From positions 3,348,002 to 3,412,001 of the forward strand of contig QCXZ01000138.1 of NCBI GenBank assembly GCA_025024175.1: DNA of 64,000 nucleotides, read 5' to 3'. Source of the stretch: Rhyzopertha dominica. Its lineage: Eukaryota; Arthropoda; Insecta; Coleoptera; Bostrichidae. The translations under genes were made by a program, and so were the position numbers. Under the pieces are notes generated by a model. It ran no database searches, was not told the origin of the DNA, and was given only the letters and a program-made list of their open reading frames with translations. Below are positions 1-11,912 of this stretch, piece by piece. Positions within the stretch are counted from its first letter, which is position 1; each line of letters begins with the position of its first letter.

Positions 1-2800
1 GCCCAATTTTTTTCATTGTTTGTCTGGCTTGTGTGTTGATAGTTGCTCTGCGTATATTCAGCAAACTGTATCGTTGCTAGTTTTTTTTTTCAAATAATTC
101 TGTTTTTGCAATATTAGGTGGCCGCTGAGACCTTAGGAACCCACTGAGTAGATTAATTTGTCAATACAACCGTCCAATGTTATACCCAAACATCAACTAT
201 GATTCTGGTCCTTCGAATATTATTTTATATATATTTTGCTTTTCTTAATACCTTTTATTAACAATCAAATGAAATATTTAGATTTTGTGAGCTAATTTTG
301 TGAAATGCACCCAGAAGAAGTACCTATTTAATCATCTGGCAAGCTTTTACGCTCTTTTTTTCTTCCATCTTTCAAAAAGTCGATTACTTCATTATGATGA
401 CGTGCTATTTTTGTCATACTATTTTGCGGATTGGATATAAACCAGGAAGTATTAGCATTCATATGGAGCGTTTTATTTAAATGAAAGTAAGATATATCTA
501 GCCTTGCAGAGCTTCACAGTTTCCAGAGTTTGCAACCTTTAGGGCATAAACGGATCTTGTCCTAAAATAAGTTATTTTTTAGAATGAGGAGTTTTTCTAT
601 TACATTTTTGTTTAGATGAAAATCTAGGTGTTTTACATCTTGGCTTTGACGTATTTATTGGTTGTTTATTGTGACTGTGGAACATGTTGTTATAAGATTT
701 GTTATCGTCTACTTTTATTCTCCACTACGAATAAGTCTACTAAGGATATCTGATATCTTCATCTTCTATCTAGAAAGAGGTTCAACATGTGACCGATAGA
801 TGGCGGCAGCTTATAGGTGTATAACTTTTACATTGCGCCTTATGGGAAAATTGATTTAATAATTCTTTATTTTCTTTTAATTTAAAAGGATTCACATACT
901 ATTATCTTATTAAAGATGTTGGAATGTTATATATATGGTTAAAAAGGAAGACATTACTTTCCATGAATAAGAATATAATTACTAGTTTTGTGTGTGATAT
1001 TTTCTTTTTTATCATCTTATTCACAGTGCAACACATTATAATGATCATCGTGATACGAAAACTGTATGGAATAGATTAGGTGCTTTTTAAAAAATGTATT
1101 TGCTTTAATAGTATACGTTTGAGTTTTAGTATTTACCTGTATGTGTCACCATTATTTTATTTAGGAATGCCCCTATCTTTCGCAAATGTTTATTATTTAA
1201 TCTTGTCTGCCGTCTTTCTGTTTTTATGTCCACCCTAAATGTGAGTTTAAAAACTAAATTATATGTTAAAGCCTGCCCACAATAATTCAGAAAAACGAAA
1301 AACTTATTTCTACAGCTAACCTACCGCCTATATTTTATACATTTAATCCAATTAAAATGATTTGGCACTAACTGAAGAGTCATGTAAGGAGGCAAAACAA
1401 TGCACACAAACTATCCAAGAAAAAGTTGCTAAAATCACAGCAAATTATGTGATAACAGAAGAAAATTTTTACAGAGAATGGACTAGTAGTGATTGTATTC
1501 ACAGAACATTTTTGGTCCCACAGTAACAAAGACATATTTTTAATCTAAGATTGTTTAAATGGAAATATGAAACTGATTAATTTTTTGAAGCTCTGCGAGG
1601 GTTGCTTCTAACTATATATACTACAAACTTAAATTTAAAACTATAGTTTTTTTAAATGCACCTTTTCATGTTTTTATGTTTTATCGCATAAGCAAACCTG
1701 AGGAAGCTTTCAATCATCTGCTTGTATTGGATCCTTGCGGTCTCCCAGGAAGCACTTGGGAGCGGCCCTGTAAAAAAAGTCCGCGTGCTACGCGCCCTTA
1801 TTCTCAGCTCCCTCGTCGCCATAATTCAGCAACTGTGTGTGGGCACTTGATACTGAAGTTACACCGCGAATTATACTTGGGCATAAGCTAAGGCGTTTAT
1901 ATATTGCAAAGCAATCTGTAGCCAGTTATAAATCAAGCCCTAGTCTGCACTAGACATCGGTTTTGGCCGGCGTTTCTAATGAGATTATTGCGGTGTGCTC
2001 CGAAGAAATCAATATCGCCAGATACCTTGAACGCCCCGTTTACGTGGCCAAGTGTAGCACTCGGGATACTGGGGGTAGGTATGTGAAGCCCGCACTGCTG
2101 CCACCATTGACGTTACGTTCTTGTTTGACTTTGGCTTGATTAGCTCAGGATAATTCAATATTACTGTCTGGCTTTGGAATATACGAGGGAATATTGATAA
2201 GTTTATAGCCTATCGGTATCAATGCAATATTTTAGACAGTGCTTCCGCTACCGACAACGGCACTAGCAAAATAAACCAATGGTTGCCGTAAATAAAATAA
2301 GAACTGAGTGGTGGTTTTGCATTGTAATCAAACTATAATGAATAAACCCTAACCACCATGATTTAGAGAGCTTAAATACGTATTTCGGCAAGCTGCCATC
2401 CTTAGTAGAGTGAAAGACTTCTTGAATGTCTAGGCGGATTACCAGGAGGATATTTTCATCACCAGATCTTCAGCGGAAGTGGAGTCAAATCAACAAACAT
2501 TATTATTTGTTGGTGTAGTTTTATACCTATGACTTTTTTACGCATTTTCAGCTGCTTGAAACTATATAAATTTATTAACAACGTTTATTAAAAACAACAT
2601 TTTCCCAGAGATTCATCGAGTAATTCTTGGACTTCTTGGCGATTCTAGAAGCGCTGCTCTTCCAAACCGTGAGCCATTGAACCGAAAGAGTGATAATCCC
2701 AAACCTGAACGTTCGCTAAGTTCGGAAAAAAGGAATGTTATGTTGCCTCAAAAAAATTAATGTTAAAATTTGTTATGCGGTTTAAAGTTACGCTTTTTGG
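1..2800. other. No recognisable gene; AT-rich intergenic DNA
   Basis: Both strands were read without finding a recognisable protein, RNA gene or repeat with clear ends. Stretches near 1730-1830 and 1920-2110 are richer in G+C than their surroundings, but I could not assign them to any element. The longest open frame here (71 codons from 1676) resembles nothing I know and is probably chance. Confidence 0.6.
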
Positions 2801-2815
2801 AAGGAAAGGGGTTCC

Positions 2816-2890
2816 GATCACGTGATAGATGTGAGGACTACACGTGATCACTTCATCTGTTGGGTGATCCTAGTATATAAGCCTCAACGA
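2816..2890 (+). promoter_or_regulatory. Candidate promoter: paired CACGTG E-boxes plus TATA box
   Basis: Two CACGTG E-boxes lie at 2819-2824 and 2841-2846. They sit inside a 9-bp inverted repeat, GATCACGTG at 2816-2824 and CACGTGATC at 2841-2849 (positions good to one base). A TATATAAG box follows at 2874-2881. Paired E-boxes bound by bHLH-zip factors (USF, MITF/TFEB or Myc/Max types) about 30 bp upstream of a TATA box are a plausible core promoter. No coding region was recognised downstream on the plus strand, so the site could serve an unseen non-coding transcript, a distant first exon, or be part of an old LTR. This rests on motif reading only. Confidence 0.35.
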
Positions 2891-4060
2891 GCATTTGACG
2901 AGCGGCAGTGGCGTGTTTCTTGAGTTGAAAAAGGAAGAGTAAAGCTTCCCGCAAATGACGTTTATCAGGCACAGAATTTGACATCTTTAACCTCAAATTA
3001 AAAAGTTTTAGATCATATAGCGAATATCATACATAAGTACAAAGCTGATAATACGGAGCAAACAATAAAATAAAATTCGTCAAATAAAATATATTTTAGG
3101 TTAGGGGTTTAGGTTTATCCTTTGGTGCGTCCAAATTGAATCTTGATAATACAGTATTGTTGTATATTATATTAGAATGCAATTTGCAATTATTCGGGAT
3201 GTTCTACGTACGAATACCGATACATTTTGATTAAGTTATACACCCTCCATATTTTCCGTTTTCGAGTCTCTTTTTAAATTCCAAGGCAGCTTTTCGGAAT
3301 AACGACACATGAATGTTTAAAATAAAGAATTCAGGTTTGTGTAGCGTATTCGATTATCATTTTAATTTCTCTACATATAATGCTATTGTAATATCACAGT
3401 TCTATAGCATCGCCTTCTTAAAGTTTTCTCCGACACTGCTAATATTATACTGGGTGATATTAAGTTACAAGAGACTAATTTGATTAGATAATCATAAACG
3501 GTTGAAAGCAAAACTAGACTTCAAAAAATGGATATTTAATAACTACAAACGCAAAAATTACATTGCAGTATTACGTAATTCATTTCAGAATGGCAAAATC
3601 AAATTCCCCACCCAAAATTTTACAGTTATTATATTCGAGAATGCAATTCCAAAAATTGTTTCGTTTTTGACAACAGTTTTTAATGAAAACAACAAAAAAT
3701 CTTGAATTCTCGAATTCTCTATCGTTGAAAATATTGTACACAATGAACCAAACTTTAATAATTTAAATGTCAATTCCTTTAAGAAAAAGCCAAATTTAGA
3801 TTTTTGTAAGTTACGTCTTGATCAATTTAGTACAGAATAATAAATATCAATCAAACACTTTATACGTGCAAAATTCGTGTCTATTCTAAAACATATAGCT
3901 GCATAACTATTCGACCTATTTTTAACCCATACGGGTGGTTCCAAAGAACTTGACGCCACAGGCAAGTAGAAATGCAGAGCGGAGAAGTCGCCATTGATTA
4001 TTGGCGTTATACGAAAATACTATCTATTATAAGCATACTCTACCGAATATTAATGATCCT
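2891..4060. other. No recognisable gene
   Basis: AT-rich DNA. The 67-codon frame from 3502 and its antisense partner are Lys/Asn/Phe-rich and match no family I recognise. No repeat ends were seen. Confidence 0.6.
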
Positions 4061-4065
4061 GGTAA

Positions 4066-4451
4066 ATTAGGCCGTTGCCAGTATTTCTCTACGCTAGACT
4101 TAGATAGCGGTTTTCATCAAATAGAAATGAATAAAAACGATATTCCAAAATTGCATTATTAACAAGATTTAGACGTTATGAATCCTTCCGCAGCCCCTTT
4201 AGCTTTTAAAGGATGATGATGTTAACGTTTTGAAAGGAATCCAGAATGAAAAACGTCTTCGCCTTTCTTGACGATATAATTATTTGTGCGTATCTTTACA
4301 AAAGCATATTAATAATTTGGGAATAGGTTTCTAAAGACTCCGTGACACTAAATTAAAAAAAAATAAATAAATCCCAGTTTCTTAGACGAGAAGTTGCGTA
4401 TTCTTGCCATATTATAATGCTAGACGAAACTAACCCAACAACAAAATATTA
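4066..4451 (+). pseudogene. Decayed Ty3/gypsy-type reverse transcriptase fragment
   Basis: Translated across several frames, the segment keeps the order of motifs of an LTR-retrotransposon (Ty3/gypsy) reverse transcriptase. A YFSTLDLDSGFHQIEM block comes first (about 4089-4136), carrying the first catalytic Asp. A FLDDIII block follows (about 4263-4283) with the catalytic Asp pair intact, then LRDTKLK-like and FLRREVAY-like blocks (about 4337-4410). The blocks lie in different frames and are separated by stops and deletions, so no functional protein is encoded. No LTR, RNase H, integrase or envelope region was recognised nearby, so this is an isolated internal fragment of an old insertion. 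The family call rests on motif spacing and is fairly secure; the lineage within gypsy is not. Confidence 0.7.
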
Positions 4452-5989
4452 GAGATATGAATTCAGGGTATATCGAAGATATTTTCATTGAAATGTAAAC
4501 TTATACTAGGCTTGGCATGTTGAAGGAGGCTTTGAAGTCCATTGTATAAACTATAATAGATTTTCTATTGCTCATGCATTGGATCTTGCCCTTTGCTTCA
4601 AAACAGAACGGTTAATCAGTCTACTACGCTGCGTCCATATTAGTGCACCATAAATAACATACATCACAAATTTGTTTACACAGCAATGGTGATCATATTC
4701 GATTTCACCTCGTACATCGCGCTTTGTTGTTTCAACACTTCGTTATTACCCATGGCCACGACGTCGATCAAATCAGTTCGAGCGAATCGTCAAATTCAAA
4801 TTCATGAAACAGTAGGTATAAAATATTAAATACATGTTTAATAGTCAAATGGCGATTGTTTGAAATGCGTTAATCGCTGGATGATGTGATATAGCGCATT
4901 GCGCTAATTATCGCTTCTGCTGCTAATTGTGCAACAAAGGCAACTGAAAATCGCATTGTTGCGCGGTTTAACTTAATTTGGCGCTTGAGTATCTAGTTAA
5001 CTGAAAATACCTGGATAATTCTTTGGCTTGCCTGCAATTTGTTTTGCTCTAATGACACCTCATCTGAAAAAGCTTTTTGATGCAAGAGGTTCCAGAGGCA
5101 ATATATTTATGGCGACGGCTTGATGTCTATTTACTTGTCAAACAACTAATAATATATCTATTTGGGTGCATTCATTTTACAGAAGCGTTGGGGATATTAT
5201 AATCTTATCAAATTCATATGGTCTAAAAAAGAAAGATGATATTTTTTAATAGCTTTGAATGCGGATCATTCAGATTGTGTGTCAATATAAATAAAATCCA
5301 TGATTTGACGTTAAAAAGCATCTCCAGCTCCAAATCAAAGAATTGATATGGGTATTATTAGGATTTCTTCCAAGTTGAAATCAGGACCCTTCTCTGTCGG
5401 CCATTAGCTCACCCTAGGGATATTGTCTTTTTCCTTGTCAGTTATGCGTCAAATTATGAGGACTGATTAACCGGAACTCGAAAAAGCGCTCAGTTTTTGT
5501 GAAACCGGGCATTTAATTGTGCACCCAATCACACTTCTAATATCAGTTGTCAAATCGCATTTTCCCCGAGCCAAAACGGATCGTACTGTAGTATGACGGT
5601 CCACGATGATGCTAGAGTTCAAATATACCTGAATTATTTTTCTACCACACAAGATGAAACTAGATGTAGTTTACTTGCTTGAATGTGCAATTGTTACTAC
5701 AAAATAATTCTTATAGACGAATTGAATCGCCTGCAGTACATAGCGCACGCAATCTAACAAGTGCGTTATTCTTGCTGGCAATAATAAACGATAAAAAACA
5801 GACATTTTACATGTAAATACGGCTTATGTCCCTTTCCCGAAATAATAAAGACGCTACTTCTAATTACGAGTATTGTGTTTTTGTTAAATATAACATAATT
5901 CTTGCTGATTGTCTTCAGCCATTTTCAGCAAAATATGTAATATGTATGAATATATTATAAACGTTCTTTTGTAAAAACTTTATATGTGA
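4452..5989. other. No recognisable gene
   Basis: Nothing could be assigned. RNase H and integrase remains of the upstream gypsy fragment were looked for and not found. The 61-codon minus-strand frame ending near 5467 is unrecognised. Confidence 0.55.
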
Positions 5990-5992
5990 CAC

Positions 5993-6930
5993 AATATACA
6001 AGGTGATTTTTTGAAAACTTCACACCTTAAATAACTTTAAATATAGCAAAAAATTAAAAAATTTGCAAAAACAGGTAAACTTTTGTTTGCAGGGGGACAA
6101 CTTTTGAGATAAGTTTTTAATGGATAGCGCTTACTCTCTGAGCAGGGTAGACACCCCTTTAAAAATTTTAAATGGAACTATCCATCTTGTGATACATCAT
6201 TTGAAAGCTTATTTCACAAAGAGTCTGGCCATGTAATTAGTTTTACCACGTTTAACTTATTGACGGGGTAATAGATTAATAGTGCCTACGAAACAGGTTG
6301 CTTATTAAATTGAATATTTTGGACTCTTTTCAACAAAATGTATTTTATTTTAGAGCGGAAATAAAATTTGTCCTTACGAGAACCCAAAATTTAAACAAAC
6401 AACTTGTAAAAAATATAACACTTAAAAAAAAACTCCCAGAATACTGAAAATTTTCTTTTAACATTATTATTAAAGTCCATGTTCACGAAAAAGAAAAATT
6501 ATTTATTTGTAACTCCAAAAACAGTGTGAACAAAACCATGGAAATTCAAACCTTACAATAGATTCTCAAAATGTGCACCACCTCTTTCCATACAATAATA
6601 CAGACGGTTCTCGAACTCCTGCTGCACTTTTCGGAAAGTTTCAGGTGGAATCCTCCTGCCACTCGTTAATAATTTTTTCTCGCAGATCGTCCAGGCTAGT
6701 AGGTTGTGTTTTGTAAACCACAGATTTGAAATGATCCCATAGAAAGAAATCAAAAGCAGTCAAATCGGGTGATCGTGGCGGGCATTCAATTGTTCCACGC
6801 CTACCAATCCAGTGAAGAGGAAATCTATGATTTAACCAATTTCGCACATTAATGGCGTAAGGCGGTGGGGCTCCATCATGTTGGTAAGGTTGAATTAGTC
6901 TATCTATTGCCGACAACCGCATGAAAATCT
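5993..6930 (-). mobile_element. Truncated Tc1/mariner (DD41D-type) transposon
   Basis: The minus strand carries the C-terminal part of a mariner-superfamily transposase (6553-6922), followed by about 550 bp of non-coding sequence. That tail ends near 5993 in an AAGGTG-type end next to TA, as expected for this superfamily's terminal repeat and TA target site. The N-terminal (helix-turn-helix) half and the other terminal repeat are absent; homology stops abruptly near 6925. It is therefore a 5'-deleted relic and not mobile on its own. The exact outer end is approximate. Confidence 0.6.
6553..6922 (-). pseudogene. Mariner-superfamily transposase C-terminal fragment, frameshifted
   Basis: This is the catalytic C-terminal half of a DDE/D transposase. 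The first frame (6922 down to 6641) shows YQHDGAPP with the second catalytic Asp, then WIGRRGTIE, PPRSPDLTAFDFFLW and SLDDLREKI. Counting from the Asp of HDG to the Asp of FDFF gives 41 intervening residues, matching the DD41D (rosa-like) group rather than the DD34D of classical mariners. Near 6650 the frame shifts and the terminal part continues as IPPETFRKVQQEFENRLYYC to a stop at 6553. The first catalytic Asp and the DNA-binding domain lie in the missing 5' part. The family is clear; the DD41D subgroup is inferred from spacing alone. Confidence 0.75.
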
Positions 6931-8247
6931 GTTTAATAGCTTTTGAGTTTATCGCTAACAGGCAGGACGACTTTGTTTTATAATATAGTGAATTATATAG
7001 TTGAGTGTATTATAATTGAAAGTACCCACCGCAGCTTATTGAAAGTAACAAGTATTAGAAATTTGTCTGGATTGAACGAGTCCACCTTCCACTCGCGTAT
7101 ATCAATTTTTTATTCTTATTTTCCCATAGCGTAATGGCTGTCACAACAAGCTAACACGCGTCTCAACCACTTATATAAAGCAGAATTTATGCATGACACG
7201 TTCGCATCAAGCATTGCCGGGCGAGAGGACATGAGAAACACGTGCCAACCTAACTGGGCTTGCCACAGGTGCGATCGGTCGCCACTCGTCAATCATACAC
7301 CTACACTCATCATTTTGTTATTACCATAATAGTGCCGGCTAAACTTCGTAGCTGTTCATCATTTATGTGCGAACCAGAAAATTTTGTAATCATGCAGTAA
7401 TAGTTTTGAACGTTGCGACATTGGAAAAGTCTGCTTCCGATTTATTTATACCTACCGCTCGGCCAACCTTGGACTGTAATTACTGCATTTACTGCATGTT
7501 ACGTCATCGAAGAGGTTATCGATGGATATCGATTGATTCGAGTTGGCTGGCTGGCAACTGATGCAAATTGGCTTTGCATTACGGAAGATGCATGTGCACA
7601 TGTTAAGAAAAAACGTCATTGTGCAGTATTTGCAACACAAATCCTTCCTTTTAGTTGAATCGTTGAAACGTGGGTGTAGGTAACAGTTCATAATAACTAA
7701 GTTTCAAAAAGGGAATTATCGACTGCTGTCGGCTTTGTTTGCCATTTTAGTCAAGGAATTGCCAAATGTTATTATTATTAGCTGGCTTAATATTTTTGTT
7801 AATGAAATCGTATTTTAGATAGAGCCTTAGAAATTGTCAACTACCAGTCCAGCAAGGTTTTAATGCACAAGAAAGTGTGCCACCTAATCAGCAGGATTTT
7901 TCAGTTTCAAATACGAGTATTCGGTTAATTTTGATTCTGATAAAAGCTTGTTCAACACAGATAAGTTTGGTTTATTTCGTCTAACTCTTAAATAAGTATA
8001 CATCTAGTGATTTTTTAATAACAAAGAAAGGAAATTTTGCTTTCAATTTCTATTTTATTTAAACCTGTGAACCACTAGAGTAGCTTCTCTTTCACTATAA
8101 ACTTGTTACAACTTTTGATTAACTAAAAATCAACGCAGTTACCATTGTAGTGGAGCAATATACCCTGATTATTTTATGAGTTCTTGAATACGATTTAATT
8201 CTTTCAAGTATAATATCTGAAGGACGGCATAAAAAATACAAATTGCC
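6931..8247. other. No recognisable gene
   Basis: No family recognised on either strand. Several overlapping open frames of 60-80 codons occur at 7367-7691, but they do not resemble known proteins and conflict with each other. A TATATAAA box occurs near 7170 without a recognisable downstream gene. Confidence 0.55.
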
Positions 8248-8249
8248 TT

Positions 8250-9170
8250 AATCTATAGGAAACTGTTGATTATCGGTGTGCAGGGCGGTAAAGTCAGGAG
8301 GAGTGACGGGGTATTTCCCCCGGGCCCGTAAAGAAATGTATTTGATATAAAACTTTTGTTGAATAGATGGTGCTGTCCTAATCACATGTTTCATAAATAT
8401 TTTCCTACATATAATAACCTGAAAACTCGTTTTTGGATAACAAAACTGTAGTGACATCTACCGAATTACTCCATATAATCACATGATTGACGATGTGACA
8501 ATAAAGTATTGAATAATATACTTTTATTAAAGCTTGACGAGATAAGTTTGGCTTAAGTCTACTTAAAGCACAGTAAGCAGAACTGAAGTGTAGCAAACTT
8601 TTACCTTTTACTGATACAACAACAGACAAATTATCTGCATAAATTACTACGCTGCCAGTACTAACGTACGTCAGTATATCGTAGAAGGTAGAAGATCCAG
8701 GAACTGAACCCTGAGTCACTCCAGTCTCCAAAAAGGTCCATTCTAACATAAAATCTCATATAGGTGCATAAATGATTTAATTTTTTACAAATCCATGTTT
8801 TACACTACATAACGCTGAGGTCAAATCAAAGCACAAGGCTGCAACACAACTACCACTGTCTAATTCCTGATGTACGCTTGTCAAGAAAGTCAGCAACGTT
8901 GATTTCAACGGATCGAGCTGGTCAAAAGTCATGCTGATTTTCCACTAGCAAATTTTTGGGGGTAACATAGTTAGCTATGCGATTATGATATACCATCTTT
9001 TCAAAAACTTTTGAAAAGCAATTTAACAAAGATATAGGTCGCTGATTTTTGAAGATTGTTTTTCCTCCTTTCTTACACATGGGAATGATGTCGGCGATTT
9101 TCAATGATTTTGGAAACCGTCCTGGTTGAACTCGATATATGAGATTGGCATGGAGCATCTGCATCTGCAT
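8250..9170 (-). pseudogene. Decayed non-LTR retrotransposon reverse transcriptase
   Basis: The minus strand keeps the order of reverse transcriptase blocks of an insect LINE (Jockey-like group). From 9170 come PKSLKIADIIPMCKKG and RPISLLNCFSKVFEKMVYH. From about 8910 to 8770 come LLTFLTSVHQELD and CFDLTSA, with the first catalytic Asp. From about 8749 come TGVTQGSVPGSS and VVIYADNLSVVV, where the catalytic YADD reads YADN. A thumb-like tail runs to about 8250. Several frame changes separate the blocks and one catalytic Asp is lost, so the copy is dead. No endonuclease domain, 5' end or poly-A/microsatellite tail was found. Clade assignment is only approximate. Confidence 0.8.
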
Positions 9171-9884
9171 TTAACTTTTCATATTATCAACACTAGCCGA
9201 ATTCTTTGGCTTTGTTGGGCACTAGGACGGTCTCCAATCGTGCAGAGAACGATCTATGATTGGCTTTTTCTCCATTTTAAGTTGAAGTCCAAATGTGTTC
9301 TAAGACGTATTTAGAATACATAGAATATGTTTAAAGGTAATTGCGGAAAGCAGGAATAAACTTCACTAGTCTTTATTTTGAAAGCTGTCGCCACAAAAGT
9401 TTTTGATTGTTGAGCACAAAACGGCTAGTATTGTACCAGTAAAAAAACGAATTATGCTAATTGACATAGAAATAAGTCCATGAAGAATGCGATAAATTTT
9501 GAAATCATCTAGCCTAAAATGTCCTAAAAAAAATCAACAAATTGACGTTTGTTTTTTTTTCAGAATAGTTGAAAGTAACTCTGGCTAAATGTGATCGTAC
9601 ATTATTTTGTTGAAAAGTGTGGGTGGGTTCTGTAGGTAGGCTACAGATTGAGATCGGGTCTTTCACCATGTCGTCTACACTTACATTGTGCTGATTTTAG
9701 TTTTAATGAAAGCAAACTTGCCTGCCAAAACTAGATCTTCATACTTTTATTGATCCTTCCATAATATGGAAATGTACCAGAACAATCATTTTAAGATTGT
9801 TTTATATATTGGTCCGGCCTGTCTTTGGCAGTTGCCCAACTCATTACTTATTATGATTTTTATTAATACCATAATTTTTATTTC
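9171..9884. other. No recognisable gene
   Basis: No repeat ends, RNA gene or protein family could be assigned in this AT-rich stretch. Confidence 0.5.
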
Positions 9885-9985
9885 ACATATAAAAGGACAA
9901 ATACGACACCCATGTCTTGGATGGGAGTCGAACCCCACAACGCTTGGGCAGGTACACTTACATCTATAGTTTCAACTACAACTCG
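9885..9985 (-). repeat. tRNA-derived SINE head
   Basis: The minus strand contains a near-perfect RNA polymerase III B box, GGGTTCGACTCC (complement of 9924-9936), preceded by a degraded A-box-like stretch (complement of 9951-9969). The sequence around it follows the usual layout of a tRNA-derived SINE head. No complete cloverleaf can be folded, so it is not called as a tRNA gene. The SINE body probably extends toward lower coordinates, but its end is not defined. Confidence 0.5.
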
Positions 9986-10166
9986 ATTTACTACATACTG
10001 TCCCAATAATTATATATTAAGTAAATAATACTCGGGTTAAAATAGCTTGTTCATAGTAAAATCCATACTAATGCGCACATATACGAGGTGTGGTTTTAAG
10101 TTTTCACCGTTTTCAAATATAGAAAAAAGGTATAGTTTTTGTCACAATTTTGTTGTTACATCTAGT

Positions 10167-11123
10167 CTACTTTTCTACATAATTACCACCAATATTAAGG
10201 CACTTACCATACAGCACAACAAGCTTTTTTTTACTTGACAGCCACTGAAACACAACCATTTTGACGCTTTCGTCCTCATCGTGATGCTGACCTAGATGCT
10301 TCTTCACATGCATAAACACGTGGTGGTCACTGAGCGCTAGATCTGGACTGTATTTGAGGCTGATCAAGTTGTTCCCAAACAAAAGATTTGATGAGATTTC
10401 GAGTTCGATTAGCCGCATGTGGACGGGCGTTATCATGAAGTAAAAAGGATTCCCTTCGTCAGCATGCCACGGCCTTTTTAAGGACTCACAGTACCTTGCA
10501 NAATTGCAAAAAAATCGACAAGCTACACCCCTTCTTCATCCCAAAACACGGTACACATCATTTTTCGGGCTGAAATTGTCTGCTTCACTCTTGTGGGTGA
10601 TGTTGAATGCCGCCATTCCATGGATTTCGGCTTTAATTCTGGCGTAACCTAGACTACCCACGTTTTATCGCCTGTGATAATTTGGTTTGAAAAACCATCA
10701 CTTTCGGCATGATAATGCTCAAGGAATGTCAAAGCGCTGCCTAAACGTTTGCTTTTGTGTTCCCCCATCCATCGTTCGCTCACAGTTTCATACAGAACAT
10801 TTCTTGAAACTTGAGGGAACGGCTGTGGCAATGAAGATATCATAAAGCGTCTGTTCTCTTTCACTTTGACGTCAATCTTTTGCCTCATATCGTCAGTAAT
10901 GACAGAAGGGTCGCCCGGACCGTTGCTCATCCTGGACATTCTGGCGACCACCTTTAAGAGCTCTAACCCATTTCCGTACAATTTCATCATCACTCATAAT
11001 GTTTTGTCTATATACTTCACGGATTTGTTGATGAATTTTAACTACTTTTAGGCCTTTAGCACTAAGAGAACGAATAACGGCGCGTGTTTCACAATAGACG
11101 GAATTCTCATTTGGTGATGCCAT
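10167..11123 (-). pseudogene. Mariner (DD34D) transposase pseudogene
   Basis: Starting at the ATG at 11123 (MASPNENSVYC), the protein begins with the paired helix-turn-helix region typical of mariner transposases: ENRAVIR-like start, then MSDDEIVRKWVRALKGG and DEQRSGRP. A frame change near 10900-10990 leads into PSVITDDMRQKIDVKVKENR, RLGSALTFLEHYH and ITGDKTWVV, the first catalytic Asp. After another break comes HDNARPH (about 10410-10440), then YSPDLALSDHHVF with the third Asp, and the typical C-terminus NIGGNYVEK with its stop at 10167. At least two frameshifts make it non-functional. The order of motifs and the length match the roughly 345-residue family. The ATG lies only 19 bp from the nested hAT insertion. 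Confidence 0.85.
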
Positions 11124-11141
11124 ATTAAAATCACACAAAAC

Positions 11142-11772
11142 TAGTGATGCGAGTATTCGAATACCAGAATCGCAAAGTTCTCGATTCTGCGCAGTTCTCG
11201 CGGTTCTCGAGAACTAAACTACCGAGTATTCGAATACAGAGTTCTCGGATGTCGGATGACATGCGCGGGGCACCCTGTTAGGTTTCGCACGCGTTTCTCG
11301 AGAACAAAATTGTCGAGTACTCGAGTACTTGTATAGAGTTCTCGGATATCACCGTCTCGCCTATCTTTTCGCGATTCTCTAGAACCAGAACTGCCATTGC
11401 CAAGGTGCGTGGACTACACAAATGTATATGTGTCGCTCGATGATGGGTGCCTTGTTGGTTTTTGTTTTCGTACTCGTTCCTGACAGAACCGAAACCTGGT
11501 TAATCTGAGTAATTGAATTCGTTTGTCTTTAAATTTGTTAGCACAAAAACAAACAATTTGCTAATGTTGTTATTAATTACACAGAACAACTTATTAACAA
11601 TACAGAATATATACAAATACAATAAAAATAAATCAGGTATACAAAATATTGTGTTCTGTTCTCTTCTTCCACCGGTTCTCGAATGTAAGTTCTCGCGTAA
11701 GTTATCGATCCTAAAAAGTATTCGAGAACCGAGTTCTCGATTCCATAAAGTATTCGATTCTGCCCATCACTA
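11142..11772. mobile_element. Non-autonomous hAT element (MITE), 631 bp
   Basis: The element starts TAGTGATGCG at 11142 and ends CCCATCACTA at 11772, giving short imperfect terminal inverted repeats of TAGTGATG form. It is flanked by an exact 8-bp target duplication, CACAAAAC, at 11134-11141 and 11773-11780. Eight-bp duplications and A/GTGATG-type ends are hallmarks of the hAT superfamily. No transposase is encoded. Both subterminal zones are crowded with copies of TTCTCGA/TCGAGAA and AGTATTCGA motifs, often palindromic (for example TTCTCGAGAAC near 11202 and 11297). They resemble the subterminal repeats bound by hAT transposases. It sits inside the 5' untranslated part of a mariner. Confidence 0.88.
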
Positions 11773-11912
11773 CACAAAACAACGTAAACACGGATTGTTA
11801 TTGGCTTGCCGTTAAATGTAGGTACCCAGTGCCCATGTGCGGAACACTGGACACAGCGCTGCAGCGATGGAATTTCTAACCGGTACTTACCTAAAACAAC
11901 ACGCCTCGTATA

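Larger units (their letters stand above)
10084..11908 (-). mobile_element. Mariner transposon interrupted by a hAT MITE
   Basis: Terminal inverted repeats begin CGAGGTGTGG at 10084 and, on the complement, CGAGGCGTGT at 11908. Both are flanked by TA (10082-10083 and 11909-11910), the mariner target duplication. Between them lies a mariner transposase pseudogene on the minus strand (10167-11123). Removing the 631-bp element inserted at 11142-11772 and its 8-bp duplication leaves about 1.19 kb, close to the usual 1.2-1.3 kb of a mariner. So a nearly full-length copy inserted first, lost coding capacity, and received a second transposon in its 5' untranslated region. Residue 10501 is an N. Confidence 0.85.

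Noticed and set aside
2461..2476. Possible minus-strand hammerhead core CTGAAGA followed by GAAAA
   Set aside because: Only a 2-bp helix II could form, and no cleavage triplet or helix I exists.
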